Position numbers and translations under genes: made by a program. Below, in pieces: positions 49,061-59,505 of a stretch of 64,000 bases of DNA. Every line of letters starts with the position of its first letter. The first letter of the stretch is position 1. Origin of the DNA: Nitrosospira multiformis. GTDB taxonomy: Bacteria; Pseudomonadota; Gammaproteobacteria; Burkholderiales; Nitrosomonadaceae. Location: assembly GCF_003050865.1 (NCBI RefSeq), contig NZ_QAOK01000005.1, positions 62,001 through 126,000 of the forward strand, read 5' to 3'. The notes beneath the pieces were generated by a model, which worked only from the letters and a program-made list of their open reading frames with translations, ran no database searches and was not told where the DNA came from.

Positions 49061-49726
49061 ATGAAAATTCTTTTTGTTACATTGCTCGCGCTGCCGATGC
49101 TCATGCTTGGCGGATGTGGTCAGAAAACAGCGAAGGATGCGGAAAAACCCGCCGAGCAGCAGACGGAACTACCGGATGAGTTCACTTCTGAAAAGCAAAT
49201 GCCATCAGTGCTGGAAGAAAATCTGAGCCCGGAAGAGAAGTCTGCAATATTGAAAGAAATCATGCCGGCCGGGTCTGAGAGCGATTCTACACCGGAGGAA
49301 AGATTCCTGCAGTTGAAAAAAGACGCTGAGGCTGGCGATCCCAAAGCACAGACTGGCCTTGGCGTTATGTACTATACGGGTGAAGCGGTATCCAAGGATG
49401 CTTCGGGCAAAATCCTGAGTAACGATCCCGCTACCGCCGCCGCCTGGTTTCATCGCGCCACTGAGCAGGGCTATGCGGATGCGCAATTCAACCTGGGGTT
49501 GCTGTATGCCAACGGTGAAGGTGTTCCTAAAGATTCCGTCAAAGCGTTCGGACTATTTCAAAAAGCGGCCGAACAGGGCAATGTCGATGCGGAAAATAAC
49601 GTGGGTGTGATGTATTACTCAGGTGAAGGCGTGCCCAGAGACGAGGCCAAGGCGAAAGAATGGTTCAAGAAAGCGGCGGCCCAAGGCAATGCCGACGCGC
49701 AGGCAAACCTGGATGCAATGAAATAA
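49061..49726 (+). CDS. Sel1-repeat lipoprotein
   Basis: A 221-residue protein with a lipoprotein signal (lipobox LGGC at about residue 19) and, after a charged linker, three to four Sel1 repeats (about residues 95-220). Each repeat has the AAxxGxxxAQxNLGxxYxxGEGVxxD form. Such solenoids mediate protein interactions in the envelope. Function unknown. It follows glnA by 59 bases; an independent promoter is possible. Confidence 0.85.
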   Translation: MKILFVTLLALPMLMLGGCGQKTAKDAEKPAEQQTELPDEFTSEKQMPSVLEENLSPEEKSAILKEIMPAGSESDSTPEERFLQLKKDAEAGDPKAQTGLGVMYYTGEAVSKDASGKILSNDPATAAAWFHRATEQGYADAQFNLGLLYANGEGVPKDSVKAFGLFQKAAEQGNVDAENNVGVMYYSGEGVPRDEAKAKEWFKKAAAQGNADAQANLDAMK

Positions 49727-49868
49727 GAGCTTCGCTGTTTGTTTCGAGCCAGTCTCCGGTAGCCATTCGAAGTTTCGCTCCATAAGGACATAAGGAGATA
49801 CCTATCCGAGGGCAGGTTATCGTATTCCGTGCTCCCATCCTCCAATCCTAACCACATAAAGGGAGTTG

Positions 49869-51131
49869 GTGACACCTTCGACAATTCAGACAATCAGCGC
49901 AGCGCTATTCGCGATTGCAATCCTGCATACGTTTTCCACCAGATTTTTTGAACGGTTGGCAAACGCGCGCCCCGCCCACGCAGGGATATGGCATTTATTG
50001 GGTGAAGTAGAAGTCGTGTTCGGCTTCTGGGCCATGGTTCTCATACTGTTCATGTTTGCGGTGGAAGGCCGTGACAGCGCAATCGATTACCTGGATTCGC
50101 GTAACTTTACGGAACCCATGTTCGTCTTTGCGATCATGGTCGTTGCTGGAACAAAGCCGATCCTCCAACTTGCCATGTTCTCGGTACGCACCGTGGCGCA
50201 ATTCATTCCGCTATCGCGGGGAATCGTTTTCTATTTTACGACGCTTTCCCTCGTTCCACTGCTCGGATCCTTCATCACCGAACCGGCAGCCATGACGCTT
50301 GCTGCCCTGATTCTTCGAGATAATTATTTCTCTCGCGGAATTTCGCTCAAGCTTAAATACACTACGCTCGGAGTTCTGTTCGTCAATGTATCCATCGGCG
50401 GCACCTTGACACCCTTCGCTGCACCCCCCGTGCTTATGGTGGCGGAGAAATGGGGATGGGACATCTGGTTCATGATATCCACTTTCGGCTGGAAAGCAGC
50501 TATCGCCGTGATCATCAATGCGGGGAGCGCCACCTTGCTGTTTCGCCGCGAATTATCCCAGGCGGGGCCGGGGCAGAATTTGTCTGATCGTGGAGAGAAA
50601 GTGCCGGACCTTCTTGTAGCTGTGCACCTCATCTTCCTGATCGGGATAGTGACGTTTGCTCATCATCCTGCCGCTTTTATGGGGCTTTTTCTGTTTTTTC
50701 TTGGCATCGCCCATGCATATCAAAAACATCAGAACCGGTTTATCCTGCGGGAGGGTTTGCTGGTGGCATTTTTCCTGGCCGGTCTGGTAGTGCTGGGCGG
50801 ACAGCAGCAGTGGTGGTTGCAGCCGCTATTGCTTGGGATGAGCAGTGAGGCAGTGTTTTTTAGTGCCACGCTGCTGACCGCGATAACGGATAATGCGGCC
50901 CTTACCTATCTTGGCTCGCTTGTAGAGGGGTTGTCGGATTCTTTCAAATATGCGCTGGTTGCAGGAGCCGTTACGGGAGGAGGTCTCACGATCATCGCGA
51001 ATGCGCCCAACCCTGCCGGGGTCGCTATTCTGCGCGGCAATTTCGAGGATGCGACCATTCACCCGTTAGGTCTGCTGACAGCGGCAATACCACCGACTAT
51101 CGTGGCTCTCCTGGCTTTCCGCTTGCTCTAG
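49869..51131 (+). CDS. putative Na+/H+ antiporter
   Basis: A 420-residue inner-membrane protein with about eleven hydrophobic segments. It matches the family of putative Na+/H+ antiporters with NIGGTLTPFAAPP-like and SEAVFFSATLLTAITDNAAL stretches; the Asp-Asn pair in the latter could be ion-binding. The start is GTG at 49869 behind AAAGGGAG; a TTG one codon earlier is less likely. Substrate is by family only. Confidence 0.75.
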   Translation: MTPSTIQTISAALFAIAILHTFSTRFFERLANARPAHAGIWHLLGEVEVVFGFWAMVLILFMFAVEGRDSAIDYLDSRNFTEPMFVFAIMVVAGTKPILQLAMFSVRTVAQFIPLSRGIVFYFTTLSLVPLLGSFITEPAAMTLAALILRDNYFSRGISLKLKYTTLGVLFVNVSIGGTLTPFAAPPVLMVAEKWGWDIWFMISTFGWKAAIAVIINAGSATLLFRRELSQAGPGQNLSDRGEKVPDLLVAVHLIFLIGIVTFAHHPAAFMGLFLFFLGIAHAYQKHQNRFILREGLLVAFFLAGLVVLGGQQQWWLQPLLLGMSSEAVFFSATLLTAITDNAALTYLGSLVEGLSDSFKYALVAGAVTGGGLTIIANAPNPAGVAILRGNFEDATIHPLGLLTAAIPPTIVALLAFRLL

Positions 51132-51220
51132 GGAACCATTGAACAAATCCCTCGCAAAGCTCCGATCCGGGTTGCAGCAAAATCGAGCCTGGCCCATTTC
51201 GGTCCGCATCTTCAATAACC

Positions 51221-51514
51221 TTACGGGGCAGATGTTTCGTTCTGCTTCAAGGCGCGCAAGCTGTCATTCTCGGCGCGCAACGCTTCGACCTCCTTATGCA
51301 GCCGTCCTATCGCCATGCGTTCGCGCAACATGGTCGGCAGTGTAACGAGCGCTCCTATGAGCGCTCCCAGACCGAAGCAGACTGCGATCACAACGGCAAG
51401 CGATGCATCGGCACGCCAAAGCAGGAATATGACGCTTACCTCAACAGCATTTTGAACTGCAAACGTGACAATGAGGAAAACGATGACGAGCGCTGCAATC
51501 AATTGCAATTGCAC
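51221..51514 (-). CDS. LapA-domain membrane protein
   Basis: A 97-residue protein with two membrane segments (IAALVIVFLIVTFAVQN and AVVIAVCFGLGALIGAL) and a short C-terminal coiled coil (LHKEVEALRAENDSL). This is the LapA/DUF1049 fold, linked in other bacteria to lipopolysaccharide assembly with LapB. The start is GTG at 51514: an AAGGAG lies five bases before it. The longer open frame to 51688 has no such site. Confidence 0.82.
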   Translation of the reverse strand: MQLQLIAALVIVFLIVTFAVQNAVEVSVIFLLWRADASLAVVIAVCFGLGALIGALVTLPTMLRERMAIGRLHKEVEALRAENDSLRALKQNETSAP

Positions 51515-51762
51515 AACAACTCCTTTCCGGACACCCGTATCCAAATCGGGGAAAACGGCTTCCTTCTCAGCAAGAGGCACGATGTGCCAGATACGAACGT
51601 GAAAAACCTGCCGGGCTATACCTCCCGGTTCCGGTTGTGAAAAATGATAGAAAGAGAGCGTCCGAAGGCGGTCCGGACGCGGTTCCACGCCCTTGAATCA
51701 ACAAAAGGATAACCGAACAAAAGTGGCGCTACCCTCGCAGCAAGCAGGCCACCTCGCGCACG

Positions 51763-52599
51763 CTAACCGCGTACTTTGCGAGTCAAGCCGGTTTCCATCC
51801 ACTTCTTGATACGATTGGCATCACCAATCCGGGAATTCTTTCCCCAGGAATCGAGCAGCACGATTATGGTCGGCTTGCCTGTGATATTTGCGTGCATCAC
51901 CAGACAGCGCCCGGCCTCGCTGAGAAATCCTGTTTTGGATATGCCGATATCCCACCTGCTGCTCCTCACCAACCTGTTGGAGTTGACGTAATTCAGGTTG
52001 CGGCTGCGTACCTTCCCCACGGACACCACCTCGTGCGCAGCAGTCGTGGAAAATACGCGGATGAGACTGTACCTGTGTGCCGCCTTGACCATTTTTGCGA
52101 GATCGCGCGCAGTGGAGACATTTCCGCTGTTCAAGCCGGTCGAGTCAACGAAATAGGTACTGCCCATTCCCAACTGGAATGCCTTGCGGTTCATGGCCGT
52201 AACAAACGCCTTCAGGCCGCCGGGATACGTACGTCCCAGGGCCGCAGCAGCGCGATTCTCCGAAGACATCAAGGCCAGTCGCAACAATTCTCTGCGGGTG
52301 AACTTCGTTCCTACCCGCAGGCGGGAACGGGTATACTTGATGACATCAACATCAGCCGAGTCGATGACTATTTCCTGGTTCAACGGCAGTTTTGCATCGA
52401 GCACAACCATTGCGGTCATGAGTTTGGTAATCGAAGCAATCGGCATGACGCTGTCTGCGTTCTTGTGGAAAAGAACCTGTCCCCGCTGTGGATCCAGAAT
52501 CAGCGCTGCGTTGGACCGGAGAGACAGGTCGGCCGGTTTTGCAAAAGCGCCTCCCATAAACGCAAACGTGGCGCAAACCACCAATATGGCGTTCTTCAT
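51763..52599 (-). CDS. pbpG: D-alanyl-D-alanine endopeptidase (PBP7 type)
   Basis: A 278-residue S11 penicillin-binding protein with signal peptide (about 1-20, ending AFA). Active-site motifs are SITK (SxxK), SSEN (SxN) and KTG. Length and the absence of a C-terminal membrane anchor domain fit PbpG, which cuts peptidoglycan cross-links in the periplasm. ATG at 52599 is chosen so the signal peptide starts MKNAILVV. A start two codons earlier is equally possible. Confidence 0.88.
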   Translation of the reverse strand: MKNAILVVCATFAFMGGAFAKPADLSLRSNAALILDPQRGQVLFHKNADSVMPIASITKLMTAMVVLDAKLPLNQEIVIDSADVDVIKYTRSRLRVGTKFTRRELLRLALMSSENRAAAALGRTYPGGLKAFVTAMNRKAFQLGMGSTYFVDSTGLNSGNVSTARDLAKMVKAAHRYSLIRVFSTTAAHEVVSVGKVRSRNLNYVNSNRLVRSSRWDIGISKTGFLSEAGRCLVMHANITGKPTIIVLLDSWGKNSRIGDANRIKKWMETGLTRKVRG

Positions 52600-52769
52600 T
52601 ATCATTATCCAATGGAGTTGTCCGCCCTCCCCGCGGACTGGGACTACGGTCGATAAAGTACCAAATATCACGAGCTAGGGAAAGAGCTATGTTCAGGGGC
52701 ACGCGCACGTCAAGGGTTTTTCTGGAACAGCGAAGCAAGTGGAAATGGAGATCGGCGAGTAAATGGGAC

Positions 52770-55700
52770 TTACTGCTTGGCGCAAACGCTATCGCTCATT
52801 GACAGGCGGTAGCCATCCATGAGCACTTTGGATGCGCCCTCGAGCGGCAAAGGCCGGGAAAAATAGTAGCCCTGCATTTCGTCGCATCCGTGTCTTATCA
52901 GAAAATCCAGTTGCGCCCTTGTTTCAACGCCCTCAGCCACTACTTTCAGCCCGAGGCTGTGCGCGAGCTTGATCATGGCTATGGTAATGGTTGCGTCGTC
53001 GGGATCCGTCGTGACATCGCGGATGAAGGCGCGGTCGATCTTGAGTACATCCAGAGGGAAGCGCTTGAGATAGGCAAGACTGGAATAGCCGGTACCAAAA
53101 TCGTCCATTGATATCTGGACACCGAAGGCTTTCAGATTCTGCAAGGCGTTGGCGGCCATCTCGGCCTCCTTCATCAATACCGACTCCGTAAGCTCGAATT
53201 CCAGCAGACGCGGATCGATGTTCGTAGCCTTCAACGTTTCCCCGATAATGCTATCCAGATCCTGTTGCTGAAACTGCCGCGCTGACAGATTGATCGAGAT
53301 GGGATGCAGCACCAGCCCTTGGCCCTGCCATTCCCTGATCTGCTCACAAACCGTTTTCACCACCCACTCGCCTACCGATACGATCAACCCCGTATCCTCG
53401 AGAACGGAAATGAACTGCAGTGGAGGCACTAGCCCACGTGCGGGGTGCTGCCAGCGCAGCAGTGCCTCAAAACCGGTAATCTCTCCGTTGATCAGGCTTG
53501 CTTTGGGTTGGTAGTGAAGCACGAACTCGCGCCTTGCCAGAGCGCCGCGAAGTTGCGTTTCGATTTTCAGGCGAGCCACCGCGCGCTCATTCATCTGCGG
53601 AAGGTAAAACTGATAAATCGCGGGTCCCTGCTCCTTTGCCTGGAACATCGCTGTGTCCGCATTTCTGAGCAGACTGTCTGCGTCGGTACCATCGCCGGGA
53701 TAGATGCTGATCCCAAGGCTTGCAGAGACGTAGATCTCCTGTGTTTTCAGCTCGAAGGGTACCTGGAGCGCCGAAATAACCTTCTCTGCAATTAAGGTTG
53801 CATCTTCAGCCTGTACGAGATCAGACAGAATGAAAGCAAATTCATCTCCTCCAAGACGGGCAACCGTGTCGCATGAACGCACACACCGCTGCAGTCTTTT
53901 TGCGACATGGATCAGCAGTTCGTCACCGGTAGAATGGCCCATTGTGTCGTTGACGATCTTGAACCGGTCGAGATCCGCAAATACCACGCCGACCCGGCGA
54001 CGGTTGCGATGGGCATATTCCATCGCCTGTCGGAGACGATCAAGAAAAAGATTTCGATTAGGCAGTTCCGTCAGAGGATCAAACTGGGCCAGGTAGGTGA
54101 GGCGCTCCTCCGTTGTCTTGCGATCGATTGCGGTTGCGAGAATATTCGCGAGACTCTGCAGAAAATTGATACTGCTGGACGTGAAGCGCTGCGGATCGCG
54201 CGAATAGGCTCCAAGGATCCCGTAAGGTCCCCCCGCCCCCGATATAAGCACATCTGCACAACTGCGTATATTATGGCTCTTCAGGATACTGGAAGGTTTG
54301 AAGCGGGTTTCTGTCTGGAAGTCCTCCACAATGACGGATTGATGGCTCGCGAGTACAAAGCGATTTTGGCTGTTCTCGTATGTAAATGATATCTGCCTTC
54401 CAATCCAGTCTTTCTGCCAGCCGATCCTGGATTTAAGAACAAAAGAACGGAAATCCGGTGCAAGCTGGAGCGCCTTGCAGAACTCGACATTGAGACCTTG
54501 AGAAGCAATCACCGCTGCCTGGCTCCACAATAGGGCAAGATTTCCGCTGGCAAGCGCCTGTTGCCCGAACGCGGCAATGAGCCCCTGCTGCATGGCATGC
54601 TCCTGGATTGCAAAGGCAGTTTGCTTGCGTTTGGTAATGTCGATGGCAGTGCCCACTATTCTCAGTTCATCCGGATTGGTGCTCCATTTCAATGCCTTCG
54701 CAATATGCAGATGGCGCACTGGCTTGTGTTCGCGCAGAATCCGGAAATCGAGTTGAACGCGTCCGTCCTCGGCGCTGACCCGTTCCAGATGCGCCTCCTG
54801 CTGGGGCAGATCGTCCGGATGGGTATAGGATTTCCATATGTCATACGTGATGCGACTCCCGGAAGTAATCCCGTAGATCTCGTACATCCGGTCATTCCAG
54901 ATCATTTCATTGGTCGCAGTGTTCCACTCCCAGATACCGATGGCGGCTGCTTCCGTGGCAAGAGCAAGTCGTGTTCTCTCTTCCAGCAAAACCCGCTCCC
55001 TTCTGTTCGACTCTGCCCGCAGCCAGACATTTTCTATGACAGTCGGCAACCGCTGGAGGTAGCCTGCGGTCTTCACAACGTAATCGGCAGCACCCAGTTT
55101 CAGTGACTGCCTGGCGATCTCCTCGTCCTCGCTTCCGATAAAGAGAATGATGGGCAGATCAAGCCCCCGTACCTGGCAAAGCTCCTTCAGAACGTCCGTC
55201 GCGGATGCCCCCGGCAAGCGATAATCGAGCAGCAACACGTCAACGTCGGTTTCTCTATTCTGTCCAGCAAGATAGGAAAAAACCTCCTCAGCTGACTGAA
55301 CAGACTCGATTCGAAGGTGCGGTGCAGTGGAAGCCAGTGCCTGTTTGGTCGTTTCGGCATCATGCGGATTGGGCTCAACGTATAAAACCTGGAGTACTGT
55401 AGCGCGGCGGTAAGTTTCTGTCTGGAACTTATCGAGCGTCGCACGAAGCACGAGCCCAAGAGTTTCGAGAAAGCGCCCATGCTTTATGACGTAATCGTCA
55501 GCCCCGGCTCGAAGTAATGAGAGGATGGCTTCTTCCCTGCTGGAACCCGTAAGAACCACGACTGGAAGCGGTAGATGTCGTCTGCGAATCTGAGCCAGCA
55601 ACGTTTCACCACTCCCATCCGGAAGGTTGAGGTCCGTCAGGACAATATCATAGCGAGCAGGAGCACCCGGCTCCGGCCTGGCGATCGCCGGGATTCCGAG

Positions 55701-55856
55701 GCTGGTTCCATAGAGATCGTGGAATCTTTCCACGCGGTGCAAAGCTTCTGCCAGTGAGCTGACGATATCGAGCTGGATGTCAGGCGCGCGTTTTTTCAGT
55801 TCCAATCGCACCAGATCGGCATCCAGCGCATTATCCTCAAGGTAGAGAACTCTCAT
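52770..55856 (-). CDS. c-di-GMP signalling protein, REC-REC-PAS-GAF-GGDEF-EAL
   Basis: A 1028-residue cytosolic regulator. REC1 covers about residues 1-130 with phospho-acceptor Asp75. REC2 covers about 155-270 with Asp211, but its acidic pocket has Glu161 followed by Pro. PAS about 295-410, GAF about 430-570, GGDEF about 590-750 with intact GGDEF, EAL about 770-1015 with intact EAL. It could make and break c-di-GMP. AAAGG precedes the ATG. Probably controlled by the upstream kinase and response regulator. Confidence 0.9.
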   Translation of the reverse strand: MRVLYLEDNALDADLVRLELKKRAPDIQLDIVSSLAEALHRVERFHDLYGTSLGIPAIARPEPGAPARYDIVLTDLNLPDGSGETLLAQIRRRHLPLPVVVLTGSSREEAILSLLRAGADDYVIKHGRFLETLGLVLRATLDKFQTETYRRATVLQVLYVEPNPHDAETTKQALASTAPHLRIESVQSAEEVFSYLAGQNRETDVDVLLLDYRLPGASATDVLKELCQVRGLDLPIILFIGSEDEEIARQSLKLGAADYVVKTAGYLQRLPTVIENVWLRAESNRRERVLLEERTRLALATEAAAIGIWEWNTATNEMIWNDRMYEIYGITSGSRITYDIWKSYTHPDDLPQQEAHLERVSAEDGRVQLDFRILREHKPVRHLHIAKALKWSTNPDELRIVGTAIDITKRKQTAFAIQEHAMQQGLIAAFGQQALASGNLALLWSQAAVIASQGLNVEFCKALQLAPDFRSFVLKSRIGWQKDWIGRQISFTYENSQNRFVLASHQSVIVEDFQTETRFKPSSILKSHNIRSCADVLISGAGGPYGILGAYSRDPQRFTSSSINFLQSLANILATAIDRKTTEERLTYLAQFDPLTELPNRNLFLDRLRQAMEYAHRNRRRVGVVFADLDRFKIVNDTMGHSTGDELLIHVAKRLQRCVRSCDTVARLGGDEFAFILSDLVQAEDATLIAEKVISALQVPFELKTQEIYVSASLGISIYPGDGTDADSLLRNADTAMFQAKEQGPAIYQFYLPQMNERAVARLKIETQLRGALARREFVLHYQPKASLINGEITGFEALLRWQHPARGLVPPLQFISVLEDTGLIVSVGEWVVKTVCEQIREWQGQGLVLHPISINLSARQFQQQDLDSIIGETLKATNIDPRLLEFELTESVLMKEAEMAANALQNLKAFGVQISMDDFGTGYSSLAYLKRFPLDVLKIDRAFIRDVTTDPDDATITIAMIKLAHSLGLKVVAEGVETRAQLDFLIRHGCDEMQGYYFSRPLPLEGASKVLMDGYRLSMSDSVCAKQ

Positions 55857-55987
55857 CGGAAAGCCTTTGAATAATCTCCCCGAGGCTCGGAAAAAGCCCG
55901 TGCAGACTTCGGTCCCCTATCGTATCCTCGCACCCTCCGGGATATTGCCCGAGTCCTGCGCGACCTCGCATCCTGCATGAAACTCAT

Positions 55988-56428
55988 TCAGAAACCTCTA
56001 ATCCTTGCAAGACAATGGGTATTGAGAACAGTCCAGTAGAGCTCAATCTGGCGGGCCACGTCGATGAATTTCTCGAAATCCACCGGCTTTACGATGTAGG
56101 AATTCGCGCCGAGCAGATAGGCTTCATGAACGTCGACATCTTCGGAGGAAGACGTAAGCACTACGACCGGAACAGTTCCAAGCATGGAATGCTCCCGTAT
56201 GGTTCGCAGGACTTCCAGTCCGCTTACTTTGGGCAGTTTGAGGTCTAGCAGTACAACCGAAGGCGGGAGGTCACTCGTTCTCCAGCTCGAAAAAAAATCA
56301 AGCGCTTCCTGACCATCCCGCAGCACTTCGAGTGGATTGGTCAGGTTGTGCCGTACAAAAGCACGCCGGGTGAGATCGACATCCATCGGATTGTCTTCAA
56401 TAAGCAGAATCGGCAACGCAGTGTTCAT
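55988..56428 (-). CDS. single-domain response regulator (Rcp1-like)
   Basis: A 146-residue stand-alone receiver. The acidic pocket is LLIEDNP, the acceptor Asp is in VVLLDLKLP near residue 60, and Thr and Lys of the switch are in VVLTSSSED and YIVKPVDF. Such short regulators often pass phosphate from phytochrome-like kinases. It starts ten bases after the kinase gene. The upstream longer frame lies inside the kinase and is rejected. Confidence 0.88.
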   Translation of the reverse strand: MNTALPILLIEDNPMDVDLTRRAFVRHNLTNPLEVLRDGQEALDFFSSWRTSDLPPSVVLLDLKLPKVSGLEVLRTIREHSMLGTVPVVVLTSSSEDVDVHEAYLLGANSYIVKPVDFEKFIDVARQIELYWTVLNTHCLARIRGF

Positions 56429-56438
56429 GAAAGCACAC

Positions 56439-58457
56439 CTATAAGTCCTGTTCTTGCAACTGCTCGAATGGCCCTGGCGCAGGGCCAGACAGTGGCAGTT
56501 GCAGGTAAAAGACAGCACCGGCACCTACCTGGCTTTCCGCCCACACACGTCCTCCCATACGCTCCATTGCTTTTTGCACCATTGCAAGCCCGATGCCTGT
56601 CCCCGGATATTCTTCGGCCCGTTGCAAGCGCTGGAATATCTCAAAAATTTTGCCGTAAAAACGCATATCGAATCCGATGCCGTTGTCGCGCACGCAAAGA
56701 ATGCAATTGCTATCCGAAGTCCAGGCGCGGATTTCGATGACAGGCTCCGGAGCGTGCATGGAGAACTTGAGGGCGTTATCGACCAGGTTACGTAGAGCGA
56801 TTGCAAGACCATCGGGATCAGCGCGAACGTGGAAATCATCCACACTGACAATGAGGCGCACGTTTTGCAGACTATCCTCGAACTGGGCCAACACCTTTGA
56901 TACGAAGGCGGGAAGCCTGATGACAGTCGAAGACAGTTTTCTACGCTCGAGTTTTGAGTAGGAGAGCAGATCTTCGATTAAATCCGTCATATGCGTGGTG
57001 GCTGAACGGACATTTGTCAGGAAACTGCGACCTTCCTCGTCGAAGCGTTCGTAGTAGTTTTCCAGCAGCAGTCTGCTGTACCCGGCTATGCCGCGCAGGG
57101 GCGCTCTCAGATCATGAGATACCGAATAACAGAAATTTTCAAGTTCCTTGCTCTTGGCAAGAAGCTGGGCGGTACGCTCATTCACCTTGTATTCAAGATT
57201 AACCTTCGCATCACGCAGGGCTTCTTCAGCCTGTTTGCGCTCGGTGATATCCTTGATGGTAAGAAACGCCAGTCCTTTACTGTTCTCGTAGTGCAAAACC
57301 GTTCCAGAATAACTGAAGATTCTCAACCACTCTTTATCCAGACGCCTGATGCGCAGTTCCAGATCATGCAGGTGCTCGCCCCGGAGAATGCGCGGCAAGG
57401 GCCATTGATCAACAGGCACGACGTTGCCCTCGGTGGTCGACAACTCATAAAAGCGGGCAAAACTATGAAGGTTGCCTAAGATCTCTTCCGCACTGTCGAC
57501 CTCATGCATTCGCAAAGCGGCGGGATTCCAGTGGAGGAGATTACGATTGAAATCGGAGATGACAAGCCCCTCGGTCATATGCTCCATCACCACCTGAAGC
57601 CGCTTTTCTGTCTCACGCTGCGCCTCTTCCCAGAGTCTCTGATCATGGACATCGGTATTGGTCCCGAACCACTGCACAACCTGACCTTCCTCGTTTCTTA
57701 ACGGCTCGGCGCGGGTCAGAAATACCCGGAGCTTCCCGTCCGCGCCGCGCAGTGGAATTTCCATATCGAGCGGCTGCTCGGCAGCAGTAGCCTCATTCCA
57801 ACGTTTTGTTACCTCCGGCAGCAGCTCGGGATCGTGGACCTTTTGCCAGCCCCAGCCCATCATCTCTTCGGGAGTAGTTCCGGTATAGTCATACCAGCGC
57901 TGGTTGTACCAGGACCTGGATCCATCCGTCTCCGCTATCCATGCAAGCTGCGGGAGGGTATTGATCATTGTCCGGAATCCCGCCTCATTTGCACGCAACT
58001 TGGCCTCGGCGCGGCGGCGGGCGCTGAGATCGAACGCCATCGCAAGAAATTGCACTTGCTCAGGCCGCGGGGACAACTCCAGGTGAACCTCGACCGGGTA
58101 ATGCGTACCATCCGCACGCAGATGTGTCGCCTCGAAAACCAGGATTTCTTTCTCACCCTTCACGAGTGGATCAATCAGAGCGCGGAACGATGCCTCGTCA
58201 AACTCCCGTTCGACTTCCAGCAGCGTCATTTTTTGCAGTGAATCCATGCTGTAGCCAAGATTGCGCCGGGCTCCCCGGCTGGCATACTCGAAATGCAGCG
58301 TCTGAGCATTCAGCAGATAAATTTCGTTCAGACTCTGCTCGAGAATTTCTGCAATCGGGGTACGGACATTCTCCACAGTGGCAAGACGGGTCATATCGCG
58401 AGCGTTCTCAGAAGCGAACGCAACACTCCCTGTGTAGTTTTGGTTTAGGGATATCAT
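56439..58457 (-). CDS. multi-PAS sensor histidine kinase
   Basis: A 672-residue kinase with three PAS/PAC units (about 35-155, 160-285, 290-420), a coiled-coil linker, then HisKA with phospho-acceptor His near residue 447 (SVSHDLRAP) and HATPase_c with NLVDNALKFS and GTGIGLAMVQ. No membrane segment, so it is cytosolic. It resembles the output half of bacteriophytochrome-type kinases. Likely partners are the receiver directly downstream and the large c-di-GMP protein beyond. Confidence 0.88.
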   Translation of the reverse strand: MISLNQNYTGSVAFASENARDMTRLATVENVRTPIAEILEQSLNEIYLLNAQTLHFEYASRGARRNLGYSMDSLQKMTLLEVEREFDEASFRALIDPLVKGEKEILVFEATHLRADGTHYPVEVHLELSPRPEQVQFLAMAFDLSARRRAEAKLRANEAGFRTMINTLPQLAWIAETDGSRSWYNQRWYDYTGTTPEEMMGWGWQKVHDPELLPEVTKRWNEATAAEQPLDMEIPLRGADGKLRVFLTRAEPLRNEEGQVVQWFGTNTDVHDQRLWEEAQRETEKRLQVVMEHMTEGLVISDFNRNLLHWNPAALRMHEVDSAEEILGNLHSFARFYELSTTEGNVVPVDQWPLPRILRGEHLHDLELRIRRLDKEWLRIFSYSGTVLHYENSKGLAFLTIKDITERKQAEEALRDAKVNLEYKVNERTAQLLAKSKELENFCYSVSHDLRAPLRGIAGYSRLLLENYYERFDEEGRSFLTNVRSATTHMTDLIEDLLSYSKLERRKLSSTVIRLPAFVSKVLAQFEDSLQNVRLIVSVDDFHVRADPDGLAIALRNLVDNALKFSMHAPEPVIEIRAWTSDSNCILCVRDNGIGFDMRFYGKIFEIFQRLQRAEEYPGTGIGLAMVQKAMERMGGRVWAESQVGAGAVFYLQLPLSGPAPGPFEQLQEQDL

Positions 58458-58857
58458 TACGGAAAAACCTGATGCTCTTTTGCAAGAACGATTCGACTCG
58501 GAAAAAACTCGGAAAAAACAGAGCTATGAAACCCTAAAACGGGCTGGATGAATAGCTGTAAGATTTTACAGGTTGGCAGGATGAAAATTAGGCTTGAGTG
58601 TTTTTGAGTGTTTGACCGAAACCTTCCCGCAGACCGAAAGGGACAGAACGAAAACAGCCTGATCTGTAAATTTCCCCTATTCTTGGGGAGGGGAGCGCGT
58701 CTCTTAAAGCCATACCACCCCTGTCTCACCGCGTCATAAACTTGTGTTTGGCGGATGGAAAGCGTTCTTTCCAGCTGCAGGAAATTGCAAGGGCTGAAGA
58801 AACAGTTGTCGACAATTTAATCAACATGGGACTTATCATCCCCGCTCGGAGATAAAT
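58458..58857. other. intergenic region between kinase gene and exbB
   Basis: A 400-base divergent gap with promoters for both sides expected. A short CCCC/GGGG hairpin lies near 58676. I see no gene here; reading frames present lack ribosome sites. Confidence 0.5.
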
Positions 58858-59505
58858 ATGCAGGAACTGAATGCAACCTGGACCGCGCTGAAACTCGGCG
58901 GTTTTACCGTTGTGCCGCTGTCTTTGCTGGCGGTGATCGCATTGGCGATCATGCTTGAAAAGGCCTTCATCTATTGGAAGTTTGCCCGCCTGTCTCACGA
59001 CCTGCTGAACCTGGTTGAGACTTACGGCTTTGCATGGGCCGATCTGGAAAAAATACTCTCCGGATTGGATGATCGCCACTATTACAAGCGCTTCTTCGAG
59101 GTCGTAATCAGTAACAGACATCATCCGTCCTGGTGGACAGAGTCGCGCGCGGCAGACGAAGCCCAGTTAATCGAGACATCGCTGGGACGCCGGTTGTGGG
59201 TGCTGGAAACGATCGTCACCGCCGCGCCTCTGCTCGGGCTTGTTGGAACGGTTATCGGCATGATGCGCGCCTTCCAGGTCATTGGCGGCGAAGGGGTGGT
59301 CAACCCCACTGCCGTGACGGGAGGAGTAGCCGAAGCGCTTATCGCCACCGTCGTCGGCCTCCTGATTGCGCTGATTGCGCTCTTCGGCTTCAATTACTTC
59401 TCCCGCCTTCAATCTCAAACGATGGATGAGATGGAACGGCTGGGCACGCGCCTCATCGATCATATTCGCCTGGATCAGGAGGAGAGCAGTCATGAAGCGG
59501 CGTAA
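58858..59505 (+). CDS. exbB: MotA/TolQ/ExbB proton channel family protein
   Basis: A 215-residue inner-membrane protein with three membrane helices (about 18-38, 125-145, 165-185). The family stretch AAPLLGLVGTVIGMMRAF is clear. With ExbD it forms a proton-driven motor that energises an envelope partner. GGAG precedes the ATG. Its last 14 bases overlap exbD. Confidence 0.9.
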   Translation: MQELNATWTALKLGGFTVVPLSLLAVIALAIMLEKAFIYWKFARLSHDLLNLVETYGFAWADLEKILSGLDDRHYYKRFFEVVISNRHHPSWWTESRAADEAQLIETSLGRRLWVLETIVTAAPLLGLVGTVIGMMRAFQVIGGEGVVNPTAVTGGVAEALIATVVGLLIALIALFGFNYFSRLQSQTMDEMERLGTRLIDHIRLDQEESSHEAA

